Assembly (NCBI GenBank): GCA_024686055.1
Contig: JAIBDV010000228.1
Location: 1-5,563, forward strand
DNA from: Neptuniibacter sp.
Lineage (GTDB): Bacteria; Pseudomonadota; Gammaproteobacteria; Pseudomonadales; Balneatricaceae
Reading direction: 5' to 3'
Length of the DNA: 5,563 nucleotides
Positions 4,296-5,563 of the stretch are shown here, in pieces; positions within the stretch are counted from its first letter, which is position 1, and every line of letters begins with the position of its first letter. The position numbers and the translations under genes are program-made. The notes under the pieces were generated by a model, which was not told where the DNA came from, made no database searches, and saw only the letters and a list, made by a program, of their open reading frames with translations.

Positions 4296-5563
4296 ATGCA
4301 ACAAGACTTGATGGTTACCAAGCGAGATGGACGCAGAGAACAGCTGGATCTGGAAAAGATTCACCGTGTCGTAATCTGGGCTGCGGAAGGGCTGGACGCT
4401 GTTTCACCGTCAGAGGTAGAGCTAAAAGCGCATCTGCAGTTTTTCGAGGGCATGAAAACCTCGGATATCCATGAAACGCTGATCAAGTCCTCCGCTGATC
4501 TGATTTCTGAACATGCGCCTGACTACCAGTACCTGGCGGCACGTCTGGCTATTTTCCATCTGCGTAAGCGTGCGTTTGATACCTTTGAACCGCCACACCT
4601 GTTTAGTCATGTGTCCTCAATGGTGGCTGAAAAGCGCTACGATGAGCACCTGCTGGCGGACTACAGCGAAGCGGAATGGAACGAGCTGAATGAGTATCTG
4701 GATCATGGCCGCGACATGGACTTCTCCTATGCGGCGGTGAAACAGCTCGAAGGCAAGTACCTGGTTCAGAACCGGGTGACCGGTGAGGTGTACGAGAGCC
4801 CGCAGATTCTGTACATGCTGGTATCTGCCTGCCTGTTTTCTGCCTACAAAAAAGAAGATCGCCTGAGCTACGTAAAGCGTTTCTACGATGCCTGTTCACA
4901 GTTCAAACTGTCGCTGCCGACGCCAATTATGGCCGGTGTTCGTACGCCAACCCGTCAGTTCAGCTCATGTGTGCTGATTGAATGTGGCGACAGCCTGGAT
5001 TCTATCAATGCCACGGCGTCTTCCATCGTCAAGTATGTGTCACAACGTGCGGGTATTGGTATTAATGCGGGTCGTATTCGTGCCATTGGTAGCCCGATTC
5101 GTAACGGTGAAGCCTTCCATACCGGTTGTATCCCTTTCTACAAGCATTTTCAGACGGCCGTAAAGTCCTGTTCGCAGGGTGGGGTGCGTGGTGGTGCAGC
5201 AACGCTGTTCTACCCGCTGTGGCACCTTGAGGTTGAGTCACTGCTGGTATTGAAAAATAACCGGGGTGTTGAAGAGAACCGTGTTCGCCATATTGATTAC
5301 GGTGTGCAGTTGAACAAACTGATGTACACCCGGCTGATCAAGGGCGGCGATATCACGCTGTTCAGTCCGCATGAAGTGCCTGGGCTATATGACGCATTCT
5401 TCGCCGATCAGGACGAGTTTGAGCGGCTTTATGTACAGTACGAGAACGATCAGTCCATTCGCAAAAAGCGTATCAAGGCGGTTGAACTGTTTGGTCTGCT
5501 GGCGGCTGAATGGGCTCAGACGGGTCGTATTTACATTCAGAACGTCGATCACTGTAATACCCA
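4296..5563 (+). CDS. nrdA: Class Ia ribonucleoside-diphosphate reductase, alpha subunit (3' part off the window)
   Basis: NrdA reduces ribonucleoside diphosphates to deoxyribonucleotides, using the tyrosyl radical of NrdB. The 422 visible codons align without gaps to E. coli NrdA numbering. An N-terminal ATP-cone (about 1-95) keeps the activity-site residues Lys9, Arg10, Glu15, Lys21, Thr55, His59, His88 and Lys91, with Asp at 18 in place of Asn, so dATP inhibition is expected. The substrate-reducing Cys225 is present in FSSCVLIECGDSLDS, and the specificity-site residues Asp232, Arg262 and Arg269 are conserved. The radical Cys439, Cys462, Asn437, Glu441 and the C-terminal shuttle cysteines lie past the edge; the last codons read NVDHCNT, ending at residue 422. 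ATG 4296 gives the E. coli-like start MQQDLMVTKRDG, with the purine-rich GGGGAAAAGGGG (4281-4292) upstream. Two NrdR boxes and a promoter control it; nrdB is presumably downstream. Confidence 0.98.
   Translation, partial: MQQDLMVTKRDGRREQLDLEKIHRVVIWAAEGLDAVSPSEVELKAHLQFFEGMKTSDIHETLIKSSADLISEHAPDYQYLAARLAIFHLRKRAFDTFEPPHLFSHVSSMVAEKRYDEHLLADYSEAEWNELNEYLDHGRDMDFSYAAVKQLEGKYLVQNRVTGEVYESPQILYMLVSACLFSAYKKEDRLSYVKRFYDACSQFKLSLPTPIMAGVRTPTRQFSSCVLIECGDSLDSINATASSIVKYVSQRAGIGINAGRIRAIGSPIRNGEAFHTGCIPFYKHFQTAVKSCSQGGVRGGAATLFYPLWHLEVESLLVLKNNRGVEENRVRHIDYGVQLNKLMYTRLIKGGDITLFSPHEVPGLYDAFFADQDEFERLYVQYENDQSIRKKRIKAVELFGLLAAEWAQTGRIYIQNVDHCNT

Overview
This window reads as ordinary chromosomal DNA of a gammaproteobacterium, most likely from the Oceanospirillales/Pseudomonadales side. 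The evidence is a class I KdsA very close to E. coli and Pseudomonas KdsA, a class Ia NrdA nearly collinear with E. coli NrdA, a bacterial tRNA-Tyr with encoded CCA, and small families (DUF2788, a PilZ-like protein with an EAA-EWI-YAA-FP tail) that I associate with Pseudomonas and relatives. I cannot name the genus. No insertion sequence, phage gene, CRISPR array or obvious horizontally acquired block is visible.

Layout. 1-1289 (minus, runs off the left edge): a membrane-anchored protein-kinase-fold protein whose catalytic residues are all replaced, i.e. a predicted pseudokinase, with its own promoter at 1322-1350. 1397-1424: rho-independent terminator of the gene upstream. 1433-2281 (minus): kdsA, Kdo-8-phosphate synthase for lipopolysaccharide. 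2341-2757 (minus): a small degenerate PilZ-like protein. 2758-2894: divergent promoter region. 2895-3410 (plus): a HutZ/HugZ-type haem-utilisation protein of the FMN-binding split-barrel fold. 3427-3633 (minus): a two-helix DUF2788 membrane protein, convergent with the hutZ-like gene. 3787-3870 (minus): tRNA-Tyr(GTA) with a very good promoter and UP element. 3871-4295: a 425-base regulatory region. 4296 to the right edge (plus): nrdA, the large subunit of ribonucleotide reductase, 422 codons visible.

How the parts work together. The PilZ-like gene and kdsA lie head to tail 59 bases apart and may share transcripts; the terminator after kdsA and the promoter before the pseudokinase make the pseudokinase a separate unit. 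The nrdA region carries two NrdR boxes 31 bp apart, the first enclosing the best -10 element, so repression of nrdA by NrdR can be read directly from the sequence. The same region holds an operator-like cluster of TTCAA/TTGAA repeats on the -35 and a 12-bp inverted repeat near its two ends.

The most unusual items are the predicted pseudokinase and the repeats in the nrdA upstream region. I do not see a convincing new multi-gene system here.
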